Shown here: piece by piece, positions 1 to 8,823 of the stretch
How positions within the stretch are numbered: the first letter of the stretch is position 1
How the letters are laid out: each line of letters starts with the position of its first letter
Assembly: GCA_964626965.1 (NCBI GenBank)
Contig: CAZVHB010000006.1
Coordinates: 5,582-69,581 of the forward strand
Length of the DNA stretch: 64,000 bases
From: CAZEPT01 sp964626965
GTDB taxonomy: Bacteria; Patescibacteriota; Minisyncoccia; Phycocordibacterales; UBA9973
Direction: 5' to 3'
Notes under the pieces: model-generated
The model's database searches: none
Told to the model about the DNA's origin: nothing
The model's input: the letters and a program-made list of their open reading frames with translations, nothing else
Program-made: the position numbers and the translations under genes

Positions 1-2
1 AC

Positions 3-449
3 AAAGCACGCGTAAACTTTGCAAATGTCCTCAAAGACGCAGTCGCAGGACGCAAACTCGTTCGCGCTATCGCGTATGTGATCACGTCCGAAGCAGGGGA
101 CGAACTTGCATTTTTTGAAGCACTGACCAAAATCGGCATAGAAACAAAAACAAAAGACCTGCAAATATTTGCCGACGGCAACAAAAAAGCCGACTGGGAT
201 GTCGGGCTTGCAGTCGATGCGATTAAAAATGCCCACAGGGTAGATGCGATTATTATTGTCTCTGGTGATGGTGACTTTGTTCCACTTGTTGAATACTTGC
301 AGACTATCACTCAAGTAGAAGCAGTTTCATTTGGTCAATCGACATCACAAAAGCTCAAAGAACGTGTCGACGACTTTCTCGACCTCTCAGACACACCAAA
401 AAATTATCTCATCGGACAAAATTTCAGACATAAAAAAAAGCGCCCATAA
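3..449 (+). CDS. NYN-domain (LabA/DUF88-like) protein, 5' truncated by window edge
   Basis: The reading frame is open from base 3, so the gene begins before the window; the GTG at 78 is probably internal. The segment DGNKKADWDVGLAVDA followed by IIIVSGDGDFVPLVEYL matches the NYN/DUF88 fold, a PIN-like domain whose conserved aspartates bind metal. Characterised relatives are ribonucleases or RNA-binding proteins. The basic C-terminal tail (RHKKKRP) would suit nucleic acid contact. The stop codon lies in the loop of a small hairpin. The family call is good; the substrate is unknown. Confidence 0.8.
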   Translation, partial: KARVNFANVLKDAVAGRKLVRAIAYVITSEAGDELAFFEALTKIGIETKTKDLQIFADGNKKADWDVGLAVDAIKNAHRVDAIIIVSGDGDFVPLVEYLQTITQVEAVSFGQSTSQKLKERVDDFLDLSDTPKNYLIGQNFRHKKKRP

Positions 450-457
450 AGCGCTTT
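437..457. terminator. Short hairpin between convergent genes
   Basis: AAAGCGC pairs with GCGCTTT across a 7-nt loop that contains the TAA of the NYN gene. A tract of A precedes it and T-rich sequence follows, so it could terminate both converging genes. Confidence 0.5.
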
Positions 458-478
458 GTTATTCTAGTGAAAAATAAA

Positions 479-955
479 TTAGTTTTGACGATTTTTTTCC
501 TCAATTCCTTGAGTAGTATGAGGCACCTCCCAAAGCCTCCTAAGGTCAATTAATTTATTGTTGATATCCAAACCATAAGTTTTGGTCTCCCACCGCACTA
601 ACGCAGCGGTATTTTTGCTTAACAAGGTAAGATTCTGAGTCAAAATCTCGGTATTGACCATTTTATCCACAGAGATTTCGGCATCATCCACAAAATCACC
701 AGTAGTTACATCAGCATATTCAAGATTTGAATTAATGAGCTTGCCAGCATGATTTTTTAAAAACCATTGTTGAATTAAAAGACGTGTTTTAAACAGGTCT
801 AATTCTTCGCCCGTCAGCGTTCGGTTTGGATGGTACGGGTACTTACGCATGAGTTCATCTAATTTTGGTTTTAAAAATCGTATTACTTCTTTCTCTGAAG
901 AGAAGTTTTTTAAATTTAACATCTGTCCGTCTGGGGTGTATAGTTCATGTGTCAT
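479..955 (-). CDS. Hypothetical protein, 158 aa
   Basis: I do not recognise this protein. It is soluble-looking and charged, with no signal peptide or membrane segment, and appears helical. It contains one short basic stretch (LDELMRKYPYHPNR). It converges on the NYN gene with a shared hairpin and diverges from pnp across about 220 bp, so it is probably transcribed alone. Codon use looks like its neighbours. It is likely real because it fills the gap cleanly and no better frame exists there. Confidence 0.6.
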   Translation of the reverse strand: MTHELYTPDGQMLNLKNFSSEKEVIRFLKPKLDELMRKYPYHPNRTLTGEELDLFKTRLLIQQWFLKNHAGKLINSNLEYADVTTGDFVDDAEISVDKMVNTEILTQNLTLLSKNTAALVRWETKTYGLDINNKLIDLRRLWEVPHTTQGIEEKNRQN

Positions 956-1073
956 AAACTCTAGGGTTTTAATGGGTTATGTAAAAAAATTAATTCATGT
1001 ATAACTTTACCACACCGACAAAAAAATGCAAGGCTTGTGTGCATCTCTTTATTTTTAAACAAACGAGATATGC

Positions 1074-1079
1074 TACAAT
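1074..1079 (+). promoter_or_regulatory. Probable pnp -10 box
   Basis: TACAAT lies about 95-100 nt before the pnp ATG, preceded by AT-rich DNA with no clear -35. Transcription from here would include the whole leader hairpin at 1100-1167. Confidence 0.45.
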
Positions 1080-1099
1080 ACAACTATTACAAACATAAG

Positions 1100-1167
1100 A
1101 AACCTAGAGACACGTAGTTTTGAAATATACTCCTTAAATCAATTTCAATACTAAAGTCTCTAGGTTT
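1100..1167 (+). promoter_or_regulatory. Long stem-loop in the pnp leader
   Basis: A perfect 12-bp arm (1100-1111 with 1156-1167) continues, after a small internal loop, into a second 12-nt arm (1115-1126 with 1142-1153) with one mismatch, closing a 15-nt loop. There is no T-tract after it and the ATG follows 11 nt later, so it does not look like a terminator. In Escherichia coli the pnp leader forms a double-stranded stem cut by RNase III, which allows PNPase to autoregulate; the position and size here suggest an analogous element, by inference. Confidence 0.65.
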
Positions 1168-1178
1168 ACACAAAAAAT

Positions 1179-3422
1179 ATGGATAAAAAAGAATATACGA
1201 TCGATATCAATGGAAAAACTATCACCGCGACGTTTTCAAATTTAGTTGATCAAGCAAATGGAGCAGTGATGCTTTCTTGCGACGGAACAGTTGTCCTTGC
1301 AACTGCGTGCATGAGTAAAGACGGAAAAAACAATCCGGGGTTTTTTAACCTAACTGTCGAATACGCAGAAAAAAATTATGCAGCCGGATTGATCATCGGT
1401 GGTCAATATAACAAACGTGAAGGTCGCCCAAGTGACGAAGCAGTTTTGTCATCTCGTATTATCGACCGAACCATCCGTCCATTTTTCGCACAACATATCA
1501 AAAATGCAGTGCAAGTTGTCTGTACAGTTCTTTCACTTGGTGAGATGGATCCAGCAGTACTTGGTATTAATGCAGTGTCACTCGCGCTCCACGTATCTGA
1601 TATTCCATGGGACGGACCAGTGGGCGCAGTACTCATGGGTAAAGTAAAAGGAACAAATGATATTGTAATAAATCCGTATGTAAAAAATGACGGTGAAACA
1701 CACTATGATCTCGATCTGACCGTTTGCGGAAAAGATGGAAAGATTTGTATGATCGAAGCGCTTGCTTTTGAATTTGGTGAAGATGTTATTAAAAAAGTAT
1801 TTGCTGATGCGATGACACCAATCACCGCTCTTGAAAACTGGCAAAAAACTATTCGTGCTGAAATTGGTAAAGAAAAAATCATCATTACAAAAACAGAGCT
1901 CGCAGATGAATACAAATCTATCTGGCGTGAAACCATGATGATTCCCGTAACACAAAATATCTTTGGCGCGGAGAGTAAAAAATATATTTACCAATACGAA
2001 GATGAGTGGGTTACGCTCATTAAAGAAAAGACTGTTGGAGTTGAGGGGGCTGATACGATCATCTCAGATGCAAAAGATTTTTATCACAATCAGATAGACC
2101 ATATCTTACACAGTGAAGCACTCGCGCACGAAAAGCGTGCTGATGGACGAAGTCTCACACAAGTACGAAAGCTCTTTGGTCAAGTCGGAGGAATCTCAGA
2201 CCGTATTCACGGAACAGGAATCTTTTTCCGAGGTGAAACACACGTGGCTTCATTTTTGACACTCGGTGGACCAGACTCAGCAACATCTATTGATGGTATG
2301 GAAGTACGTGGAACAAAACGATTTTCTCATCACTATAACTTTGCACCATATTCTGTTGGAGAAGCAGGACGCATGGGTGCAACAAACCGTCGAGAAATGG
2401 GACACGGTATGCTTGCTGAAAAAGCACTCATCCCGGTCATTCCAGGAAAGGATGTATTTCCATATACTATTCGTCTCGTCTCTGAATGTATGGCTTCAAA
2501 TGGTTCAACTTCCCAAGCATCTATCTGTGCATCAACACTCGCACTTATGGACGGGGGAGTACCTATCACAAAACCAGTTGCAGGAATTTCTGTAGGGCTG
2601 ATGCTCGACGGGACAGATGAAACAAAATACAAACTCTTAACTGACATCCAAGGCCCAGAAGATCATCATGGTGATATGGATTTCAAAATCGCAGGAACAC
2701 ACGATGGTATCACTGCGATTCAGCTCGATATTAAAGTTGGTGGAATTCCAGTTCCTATCCTCTGCGATGCGCTCGACAAAGCAAAAACTGCCCGCGAAGA
2801 AATACTTCAAACTATTACAACAACAATCGGGGCACCACGTGCAACTATTTCAAAATATGCACCACACATCATTCACATTATGATCCACCCAGATCAAATC
2901 GGTCTCGTTATCGGTGGAGGAGGGAAGACCATCAAAATGATTAAAGAAAAAACTGGTGCGGAAATCACTATCGAAGATAGTGGGGATGTATTCATCACAG
3001 GAACACCAGATGGCGCAACAGCTGCAAAAGAAATGATTCAATCAATGACTAAAGAGTGGCTCGTGAACGACACTGCGATGGGAACAGTCGTAAAGATTCT
3101 CGAAATTGGAGCAATCGTTTCTATCTCACCGTTCACCGATGGACTCGTGCACATCTCTGAAATCGCACCATTCCGTGTTATGAAAGTTACTGACTTTATC
3201 AAAGAAGGTATGACTGTCCCTGTTGTCATCACCGCAGTAGACAAAGACCGAGATAAGATTTCACTTTCTATTAAACAAGCAAACAAAGACTTTTTCCAAA
3301 AACCAGCAGGTTACGGAGAAGGACCAGCATCGGCACCATCTGCGGGAGCACATGCACCACATCCACATACAGGACCCGCGGCACACACAGATCACCACAC
3401 CGGTGGTCACGGACACGCGTAA
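1179..3422 (+). CDS. pnp: Polyribonucleotide nucleotidyltransferase (PNPase)
   Basis: PNPase degrades RNA 3' to 5' by phosphorolysis and can add tails. The 747-aa protein has the family order: first RNase PH domain (from about residue 10), helical linker, second RNase PH domain with the active-site segment GPEDHHGDMDFKIAGT, then a KH domain (LVIGGGGKTIKMI, near 570) and an S1 domain (about 640-705). The C-terminus carries an unusual histidine- and glycine-rich tail of about 35 residues. The gene stands alone behind a long leader hairpin, suggesting autoregulation. Other RNA-decay genes nearby include rny. Confidence 0.97.
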   Translation: MDKKEYTIDINGKTITATFSNLVDQANGAVMLSCDGTVVLATACMSKDGKNNPGFFNLTVEYAEKNYAAGLIIGGQYNKREGRPSDEAVLSSRIIDRTIRPFFAQHIKNAVQVVCTVLSLGEMDPAVLGINAVSLALHVSDIPWDGPVGAVLMGKVKGTNDIVINPYVKNDGETHYDLDLTVCGKDGKICMIEALAFEFGEDVIKKVFADAMTPITALENWQKTIRAEIGKEKIIITKTELADEYKSIWRETMMIPVTQNIFGAESKKYIYQYEDEWVTLIKEKTVGVEGADTIISDAKDFYHNQIDHILHSEALAHEKRADGRSLTQVRKLFGQVGGISDRIHGTGIFFRGETHVASFLTLGGPDSATSIDGMEVRGTKRFSHHYNFAPYSVGEAGRMGATNRREMGHGMLAEKALIPVIPGKDVFPYTIRLVSECMASNGSTSQASICASTLALMDGGVPITKPVAGISVGLMLDGTDETKYKLLTDIQGPEDHHGDMDFKIAGTHDGITAIQLDIKVGGIPVPILCDALDKAKTAREEILQTITTTIGAPRATISKYAPHIIHIMIHPDQIGLVIGGGGKTIKMIKEKTGAEITIEDSGDVFITGTPDGATAAKEMIQSMTKEWLVNDTAMGTVVKILEIGAIVSISPFTDGLVHISEIAPFRVMKVTDFIKEGMTVPVVITAVDKDRDKISLSIKQANKDFFQKPAGYGEGPASAPSAGAHAPHPHTGPAAHTDHHTGGHGHA

Positions 3423-3466
3423 ACTTTCTCTAAAAAGTACTTGTGTACTATAATTAAAAAAGACAC

Positions 3467-4333
3467 ATGGAAAACAAAGAACAAAAAATTAATGGAGTAG
3501 AAGATATTCCAAAACTCCGAACATTTCAGAGCGATATTGCTGAGAGTCTCCAAGAACAACATGGCTCTGTTGTTCGTGTTGCACTCAAAGAACAAGAACG
3601 CAAACAAGAAGAAGGAGAAGCAAATGTAAAAGCATTCAAGAATAATACTATTTTTATTATTGTTGGCCTGTTACTCTTCACACTCGGAGCAAGTATCTTT
3701 GGGTATTACTTTTGGCAAAAATACAAAAAAGAAGAAATTGTACTTCCTCAAGGGAAAAGCTTTATTAATGGAGACCATACAACTGAGATCAATAACCCTG
3801 ACAATTCACTCTTGCAGACACAGATAGAAGAAGCGATTACAGTGAGCAATATTCCAGTCGGCCAAGTAGAACAATTTTTACTTACTCGGACTGATGAGAA
3901 AAAAGTAAAAACACAGATACCCGTCGATGACATATTTTCTGCCTACTCCATAGAATCTCCAGAAGGATTTACGCATTCACTCAATAGAGACACCTATTTA
4001 TTTGGAATTTACCAAATCACCGAGCCGAGTAGATTTCTACTCTTGAGAACAAATATTTTTAGTAATACGTTCTCAGAAACGCTTGACTGGGAGAATACTA
4101 TCGCGAGTGATTTTGCAGTGTTTTTAAATACAAAAATAGAGTTTGAAAACAAAGTAGTCTTTAAAGATAAGATTATTAAAAACGAAGATGTGCGCGTAGG
4201 GTACGTAGATGACAAAGAAGTATTCGCCTATACGTTCTTTGGACCGAGAAAAGAATTTCTCCTGATCACAAACAACACAGACGCGCTTCAGAGTCTAATC
4301 ACAAGGTTCTCAACAAAATTATTGGAACAGTAA
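3467..4333 (+). CDS. Hypothetical single-pass membrane protein, 288 aa
   Basis: A charged cytoplasmic N-terminus of about 60 residues, containing a glutamine/glutamate-rich stretch, is followed by one membrane segment (IFIIVGLLLFTLGASIFGYY, about 62-81). About 200 residues follow that would lie outside the membrane. I do not recognise the outer domain. A TATAAT lies 12 nt before the ATG. The stop is 12 nt before the DksA-like gene, so the two probably form one transcript. The topology is an inference from hydrophobicity. Confidence 0.65.
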   Translation: MENKEQKINGVEDIPKLRTFQSDIAESLQEQHGSVVRVALKEQERKQEEGEANVKAFKNNTIFIIVGLLLFTLGASIFGYYFWQKYKKEEIVLPQGKSFINGDHTTEINNPDNSLLQTQIEEAITVSNIPVGQVEQFLLTRTDEKKVKTQIPVDDIFSAYSIESPEGFTHSLNRDTYLFGIYQITEPSRFLLLRTNIFSNTFSETLDWENTIASDFAVFLNTKIEFENKVVFKDKIIKNEDVRVGYVDDKEVFAYTFFGPRKEFLLITNNTDALQSLITRFSTKLLEQ

Positions 4334-4345
4334 GAATAAAATAAT

Positions 4346-4702
4346 ATGAACATTGAACAACAAAAAGAAAGGCTTCTTATAGAAGAAAAAATGCTCGTCG
4401 AAGAATTATCAAAAATTGGTTTATACGACAAAGAAACAGGTAGTTGGAATGCAACACACGTTGATATGCCGAACGAAGAAACGACGGACGATGACATGCA
4501 AGCAGATATCTTTGAAGAGTTGGAAGAAAATACAGCGACAGGGGATATTCTTCAAGAAAGACTTGTTGATGTAAAAGATGCGCTGATAAAAATAGAAGAA
4601 GGAAGATATGGAATTTGTGAAAAATCAGGTGACCCAATAGAAGAAGACAGGCTCACTGCAAATCCTGCAGCTCGCACATGCAAGGCAATGATGAATAATT
4701 AG
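4346..4702 (+). CDS. TraR/DksA-family protein with only two of four zinc cysteines
   Basis: A helical N-terminal half is followed by the DksA C-terminal signature IEEGRYGICEKSGDPIEEDR and a final TCKAMMNN. Classical DksA proteins, which enter the RNA polymerase secondary channel, have two CxxC pairs. Here these read CEKS and CKAM, so each pair has lost its second cysteine, as in zinc-independent DksA2-type proteins. At 118 aa the length fits the short DksA/TraR/YocK class. It probably acts on RNA polymerase. It follows the membrane-protein gene by 12 nt. Confidence 0.82.
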   Translation: MNIEQQKERLLIEEKMLVEELSKIGLYDKETGSWNATHVDMPNEETTDDDMQADIFEELEENTATGDILQERLVDVKDALIKIEEGRYGICEKSGDPIEEDRLTANPAARTCKAMMNN

Positions 4703-4712
4703 TACTTAATCA

Positions 4713-4909
4713 AAATACAGATACACAAGAGCGGGGGGGGGGGGGGGGGGCGCCCGCCCGGGGGGGTGGGGGGTTTGGGGGCGAGGGGAGGTAGAGGCGG
4801 CNNNNNNNNNNACAGCAACGCAAATTATAAAAATTAATAAATAAAAAAAAAAACACAAACACAACCGCGGGGGCCCCACCGGGCACCCCGCTCTTGTGTA
4901 TCTGTATTT
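4713..4909. terminator. Strong hairpin (terminator) whose loop is an unresolved assembly gap
   Basis: The 24-nt arm at 4713-4736 is perfectly complementary to 4886-4909. The sequence between is a G homopolymer of about 19, G-rich filler, ten Ns (4802-4811) and A-rich filler. Elsewhere in this window terminators have the same outer form (AATACA-type arm, GC-rich core). I infer a normal long terminator after the DksA-like gene at which reads failed, so the intervening 150 bases should not be trusted. Confidence 0.6.
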
Positions 4910-4932
4910 CCGACACTATCATCTTTCACGAA

Positions 4933-5017
4933 CTGAGCGTCAGATGCAGTATGTTAAAAATGAAACTGTCTGAGTGAAACGAGTTTTTTATTTTTTTATG
5001 CTACATCTGATGCTCAG
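4933..5017. repeat. Imperfect 20-bp inverted repeat with T-rich loop
   Basis: The arm 4933-4952 pairs with 4998-5017 with three substitutions that are all compatible with G-U pairing. The loop contains a run of T. It could be a second terminator, a small structured RNA, or a degenerate mobile repeat. The rest of the gap before comM holds no gene I can support, only a weak relic of the CCGGAAT repeat family near 5095. Confidence 0.4.
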
Positions 5018-5196
5018 GAGTAAGAAAGAGGGTGTGTCTTGAATTTTTTGATTCTTTTTGTTTCAAGACAAAAAGAATATAAGCTGGATTCCCGATCACC
5101 CAGTAGGTGATTCTGCTGAATCGAGTCCAGAAGAAAACACGGTTAGTGGAAATAAAAGGTAGACATTACATGTCTGTGGATCTATAATGTACTCTT

Positions 5197-6708
5197 ATGT
5201 CATTTGCACGAGTATATAGCGCACAAACAGAATTATTATCAGGTACCATTGTACCTATTGAAACAGATGTTTCTAAAGGTCTTCACAATTTTTCTCTCAT
5301 TGGTCTCGCTGATAAAGCAGTCGATGAAAGTAAAGATCGTATGAGTGCAGCACTCAAGAACTCTGGGTTCGAATCACCCAAAAGTAAAAATGAGAAAATC
5401 ATTATCTCTCTTCTGCCAACAGACAAGAAGAAAGAAGGTGGTTTCTTTGATGTTGCAGTCGCCCTATCGTACCTCCTCGCGACACAAGCGATAGTATTTG
5501 ACCCAGAAGGAAAACTTTTTCTCGGCAGTCTGTCACTCTCTGGTGACATCCTACCTGTCCGCGGACTCTTACCGATTATTCAAAAAGCACAGACGGAAGG
5601 ATTTACTGAATTTTTTATTCCAGATCAAAACAAAAACGAAGCAACTATTTTACAAGGAGTAACACTCTATCCAGTAAAAAATCTCCATGAGCTCATTTAC
5701 CATCTCGAGGGAAAAGAACCTATACAACCGTACACCCAAGCACCACTCTTTGAAGCACCGAAAGAAATACTCGACTTTGCGCTGATCAAAGGACAAGAAA
5801 ATGCAAAACGTGGTCTCACTATTGCTGCCGCAGGTGGACACAATATTCTCCTTTCTGGCCCTCCAGGGACAGGGAAGTCAATGCTCGGTAAAGCACTCCT
5901 CGGTATACTTCCACACCTCTCTGACTCTGAAATACTCGAAGTCACCGGCATACACTCTATCATCACAGGGACACACTCACTTGTAAGCTCTAGACCATTT
6001 CGAAGTCCGCATCACACCGCATCATATGTATCAGTCATCGGTGGAGGCACAAATGTAAAACCAGGAGAGGTAACACTCGCACATCGGGGTATTCTTTTCC
6101 TTGATGAATTTCCAGAATTCGACAAACGCGTGCTTGAATCACTGCGACAACCACTGGAAGACAGTGTCGTCTCCATTAGTCGAGCAAAGGGAAGTGCGCT
6201 CTTTCCGTCAAACTTTATTCTTATTGCTTCGATGAACCCGTGTCCGTGTGGATACTTTGAAACAGGTGTAAAAAAATGTATCTGTTCACAAAATGATATA
6301 CAGAGATACCAGAAAAAAGTATCTGGACCAATAATGGACCGTATTGATTTATGGGTCTATGTCACACCAGTCTCATATGAAAAACTCAACGAACAAGTAA
6401 CGGAAACAGAGAGTCCGCATATACAACACACCGTAACGAAAGCTCGTGCAATCCAAAAAGAGAGATTTCAAAAAGAAAAAAATATTCTCACCAACAGTGA
6501 CATGTCATCAAAAGAAATTCTTCTCTACGCACACCTCGCAAAAGACGCAGAACTCTTGCTCATGCAGAGTGCAGAAAAACTCAAACTCTCAGCCCGTGCA
6601 TATCACCGCATCATCAAGCTCGCACGAACGATTGCTGATATCGAAGAGAGTGAACAGATAGAAATACCACATGTGCTCGAGGCGTTGCAGTATCGGCCGA
6701 AAATATAG
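5197..6708 (+). CDS. comM: ComM/YifB-type AAA+ ATPase (Mg-chelatase-like)
   Basis: ComM is a hexameric helicase that promotes branch migration of incoming DNA during natural transformation. The 503-aa protein has the N-terminal Lon-like fold (about 1-170), Walker A GPPGTGKS at 221-228, Walker B GILFLDEFPEF near 298-308, a cysteine cluster (NPCPCGYF then CICS) and the C-terminal Mg-chelatase subunit domain. TATAAT lies 8 nt before the ATG, suggesting a leaderless message. pilB elsewhere in the window would fit DNA uptake, although no comEC is visible here. Confidence 0.93.
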   Translation: MSFARVYSAQTELLSGTIVPIETDVSKGLHNFSLIGLADKAVDESKDRMSAALKNSGFESPKSKNEKIIISLLPTDKKKEGGFFDVAVALSYLLATQAIVFDPEGKLFLGSLSLSGDILPVRGLLPIIQKAQTEGFTEFFIPDQNKNEATILQGVTLYPVKNLHELIYHLEGKEPIQPYTQAPLFEAPKEILDFALIKGQENAKRGLTIAAAGGHNILLSGPPGTGKSMLGKALLGILPHLSDSEILEVTGIHSIITGTHSLVSSRPFRSPHHTASYVSVIGGGTNVKPGEVTLAHRGILFLDEFPEFDKRVLESLRQPLEDSVVSISRAKGSALFPSNFILIASMNPCPCGYFETGVKKCICSQNDIQRYQKKVSGPIMDRIDLWVYVTPVSYEKLNEQVTETESPHIQHTVTKARAIQKERFQKEKNILTNSDMSSKEILLYAHLAKDAELLLMQSAEKLKLSARAYHRIIKLARTIADIEESEQIEIPHVLEALQYRPKI

Positions 6709-6743
6709 CTAGGGAATAGTTAGGAGTTAAGAATAGATACAAG

Positions 6744-6849
6744 ACAACCTCACCTCTAACTCCTCTCCTAGCCAGGAGAGGAGGATAGACTCAAAGTTTC
6801 TGATTCGAGCCCCTTCTCCTGGCTAGGAGAAGGCGGGGGATGAGGTTGT
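6744..6849. repeat. ACAACCTCA-type palindromic repeat, copy 1
   Basis: This 106-bp element has perfect 9-bp terminal inverted repeats (ACAACCTCA / TGAGGTTGT) and internal self-complementary arms containing CCTAGCCAGGAG and its complement. It shares ends, length and architecture with the copy at 18461-18567. It contains no coding capacity and sits between convergent genes, consistent with a MITE-like or REP-like element. Confidence 0.7.
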
Positions 6850-6856
6850 AAAACAA

Positions 6857-6883
6857 CAGCGGGATACCGAAGGCATCCCGCTG
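6857..6883. terminator. Hairpin between comM and rny
   Basis: CAGCGGGAT (6857-6865) pairs with ATCCCGCTG (6875-6883) between two convergent genes. T-rich DNA lies on the rny-downstream side. Confidence 0.7.
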
Positions 6884-6925
6884 CTTATTAACTACTTACT
6901 ACTATCTACTTTGTACTTACTAATA

Positions 6926-8452
6926 TTACCTCGCGTATTCTATCACTCGTGTCTCACGGATGAGGGTCACGCGAATTTCTCCCGGATATTTTAATTCACT
7001 TTCGATTTTCTTTGCGATTTCACGAGCCATGTCTTTTGCTTCCAAATCAGTCACAACTGATGGGGTAACAAAAATTCGGATCTCACGTCCCGCAGAGAGG
7101 GCAAATGATTTTTCTACACCAGAGAAGTTGTTTACCAAACTTTCCAAATCCTGCAAACGTTTCAAGTAGTTTTCTACTGTATCACGTCGTGCACCTGGAC
7201 GACCTCCTGAGATATGGTCAGCAATCTGAACGATCACTGCTTCTATTGTTTCATGAGGACAGTCATCGTGGTGGGACTTCATTGCAGTAATAATGCGAGG
7301 ATCGGCACCAAATTTCTGGAGGATTCTCATACCAATATCGATATGTGTTCCTTGTATTTCATGATCGAGTGCTTTACCGATATCGTGCACGAGTGCTCCT
7401 GCTTTCGCTATTGCCACATCCGCCCCGAGCTCAGCTGCGAGCATCCCGGCAATGTGACACATTTCGATTGAGTGCTGAAGGACATTTTGCCCATAACTTG
7501 TTCGGAAATAAAGACGTCCAACAATCATCACGAGGCGTGGGTCAAAGTTAAAGATTCCGCATTCATATACTGCCTCTTCTCCTTTTTGTTTGATGATTTT
7601 ATTGATATCTTCTTTTGCCTTATCAACCATTTCCTCAATCTTTGCTGGTTGAATACGTCCGTCCATGATGAGGTTTTCCAATGCAAGCCGTGCAATCTGT
7701 CTGCGTACTGGATCAAATGAAGAGATGATAATCGCGCCGGGTGTTTCATCCACAATGAGCTCAACACCTGCTGCTCGCTCAAACGCTTTAATATTTCTTC
7801 CTTCCTTACCGATGACCTTTCCTTTGATCTCATCATTTGGAATCTGAACAGATGTCATCATGATTTCACCTGCAGTTGAAGAGGCGAGGCGTTGAATGAT
7901 CGTTGAGAGAATATCTTTCGCCCGTAAATCAAGACGTTCTTTTCCATCCATCTCAAGTTTTTGAGTACGAACGAGAAAATCTTCTTCGTATTTACGTTCA
8001 ATATCAACCATGAGAAGTTCTTTGGCTTCTTCCTGTGAAAGTTTTGCAACTTTTTCAAGTTCACGCTGTTTCTCTTCTGCCGCAGCGTCAACTTTTTCTT
8101 TTATTTTTTTTACTTCTTCTACTTTTTCTTTTATCTGTTCAACTTCGCGATCTATTTCACTCTGTCGTCCATCTAAAAGTTCTTCTTTTTTAATCAGACG
8201 TCTTTCAGTATCTTTCATCTCCATCTGGTGGAGTTCTTCTTTCTTTTTTAACTCACTTTCTTTCTCATCTCCTTTCTTTTTTGCTTCATCGATTATTTTT
8301 TGTGCCTCTGTTTTTGCATTTATGAGAATCTCTTGAGACTTGAGCTCGGCAGATCCTTCTTGTCCACGTGCAGCGAGCATTCGGAAATAGTATCCGACTC
8401 CTGCCCCAACAAATAGTGCAATTAAGAACACGACTATTATTGTTGTTACCAT
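6926..8452 (-). CDS. rny: Ribonuclease Y
   Basis: RNase Y is a membrane-anchored endoribonuclease that starts mRNA decay in bacteria lacking RNase E. The 508-aa protein has a membrane anchor (IIVVFLIALFVGAGVGYYF, about 4-22), a long charged coiled coil (about 30-190), a KH domain (GKVIGKEGRNIKAFE), and an HD domain with HSIEMCHIAGMLA and ALVHDIGKALDHE. Length and order are standard for the family. It is a single-gene unit. With pnp it gives the core of a RNA degradation machinery. Confidence 0.97.
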   Translation of the reverse strand: MVTTIIVVFLIALFVGAGVGYYFRMLAARGQEGSAELKSQEILINAKTEAQKIIDEAKKKGDEKESELKKKEELHQMEMKDTERRLIKKEELLDGRQSEIDREVEQIKEKVEEVKKIKEKVDAAAEEKQRELEKVAKLSQEEAKELLMVDIERKYEEDFLVRTQKLEMDGKERLDLRAKDILSTIIQRLASSTAGEIMMTSVQIPNDEIKGKVIGKEGRNIKAFERAAGVELIVDETPGAIIISSFDPVRRQIARLALENLIMDGRIQPAKIEEMVDKAKEDINKIIKQKGEEAVYECGIFNFDPRLVMIVGRLYFRTSYGQNVLQHSIEMCHIAGMLAAELGADVAIAKAGALVHDIGKALDHEIQGTHIDIGMRILQKFGADPRIITAMKSHHDDCPHETIEAVIVQIADHISGGRPGARRDTVENYLKRLQDLESLVNNFSGVEKSFALSAGREIRIFVTPSVVTDLEAKDMAREIAKKIESELKYPGEIRVTLIRETRVIEYAR

Positions 8453-8592
8453 AATTTATTTTCTTTTAGACAAATCTGCGCAATAAAAAATTCTTCCTTC
8501 CTTTCTGTATGACCTTGAATTTTATATGTTTTATGAGTGTAAATCAGCCTAAAAGGTATTAACTGTCAATACTCGGAGTATACTCTTTTTTT

Positions 8593-8646
8593 ATGAAAAA
8601 TGAAAGAAAGCCAAATTTAAAGAAGACACGAAGACTAAGTGACTAA
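8593..8646 (+). CDS. Possible 17-aa basic peptide
   Basis: The 371-bp gap between rny and the phosphatase contains a TATACT box (8579-8584) exactly 8 nt before an ATG that opens a 17-codon frame rich in lysine and arginine. This matches the leaderless promoter spacing of real genes in the window. The peptide resembles nothing I know and could be a chance frame or a leader peptide. I see nothing else convincing in the gap. Confidence 0.25.
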   Translation: MKNERKPNLKKTRRLSD

Positions 8647-8823
8647 AATACATACTAAAAGGGTAAGAAAAAAGGTAATTTGATTTTAAATTTAAAGATG
8701 TCATAATGGACATGAGTGGAACTTCTTTGAAATTTATATAAGATTGTATAGATTAGTTTTTTGAGCTTCTTTATTTAAAAGTGTCTCGAATAACTAATTT
8801 ATTCATCTTAAAAAAATAAACAT

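Noticed and set aside
4710..4922. Minus-strand frame running across the gap
   Set aside because: It passes through Ns and homopolymer filler and encodes low-complexity proline; it is an assembly artefact.
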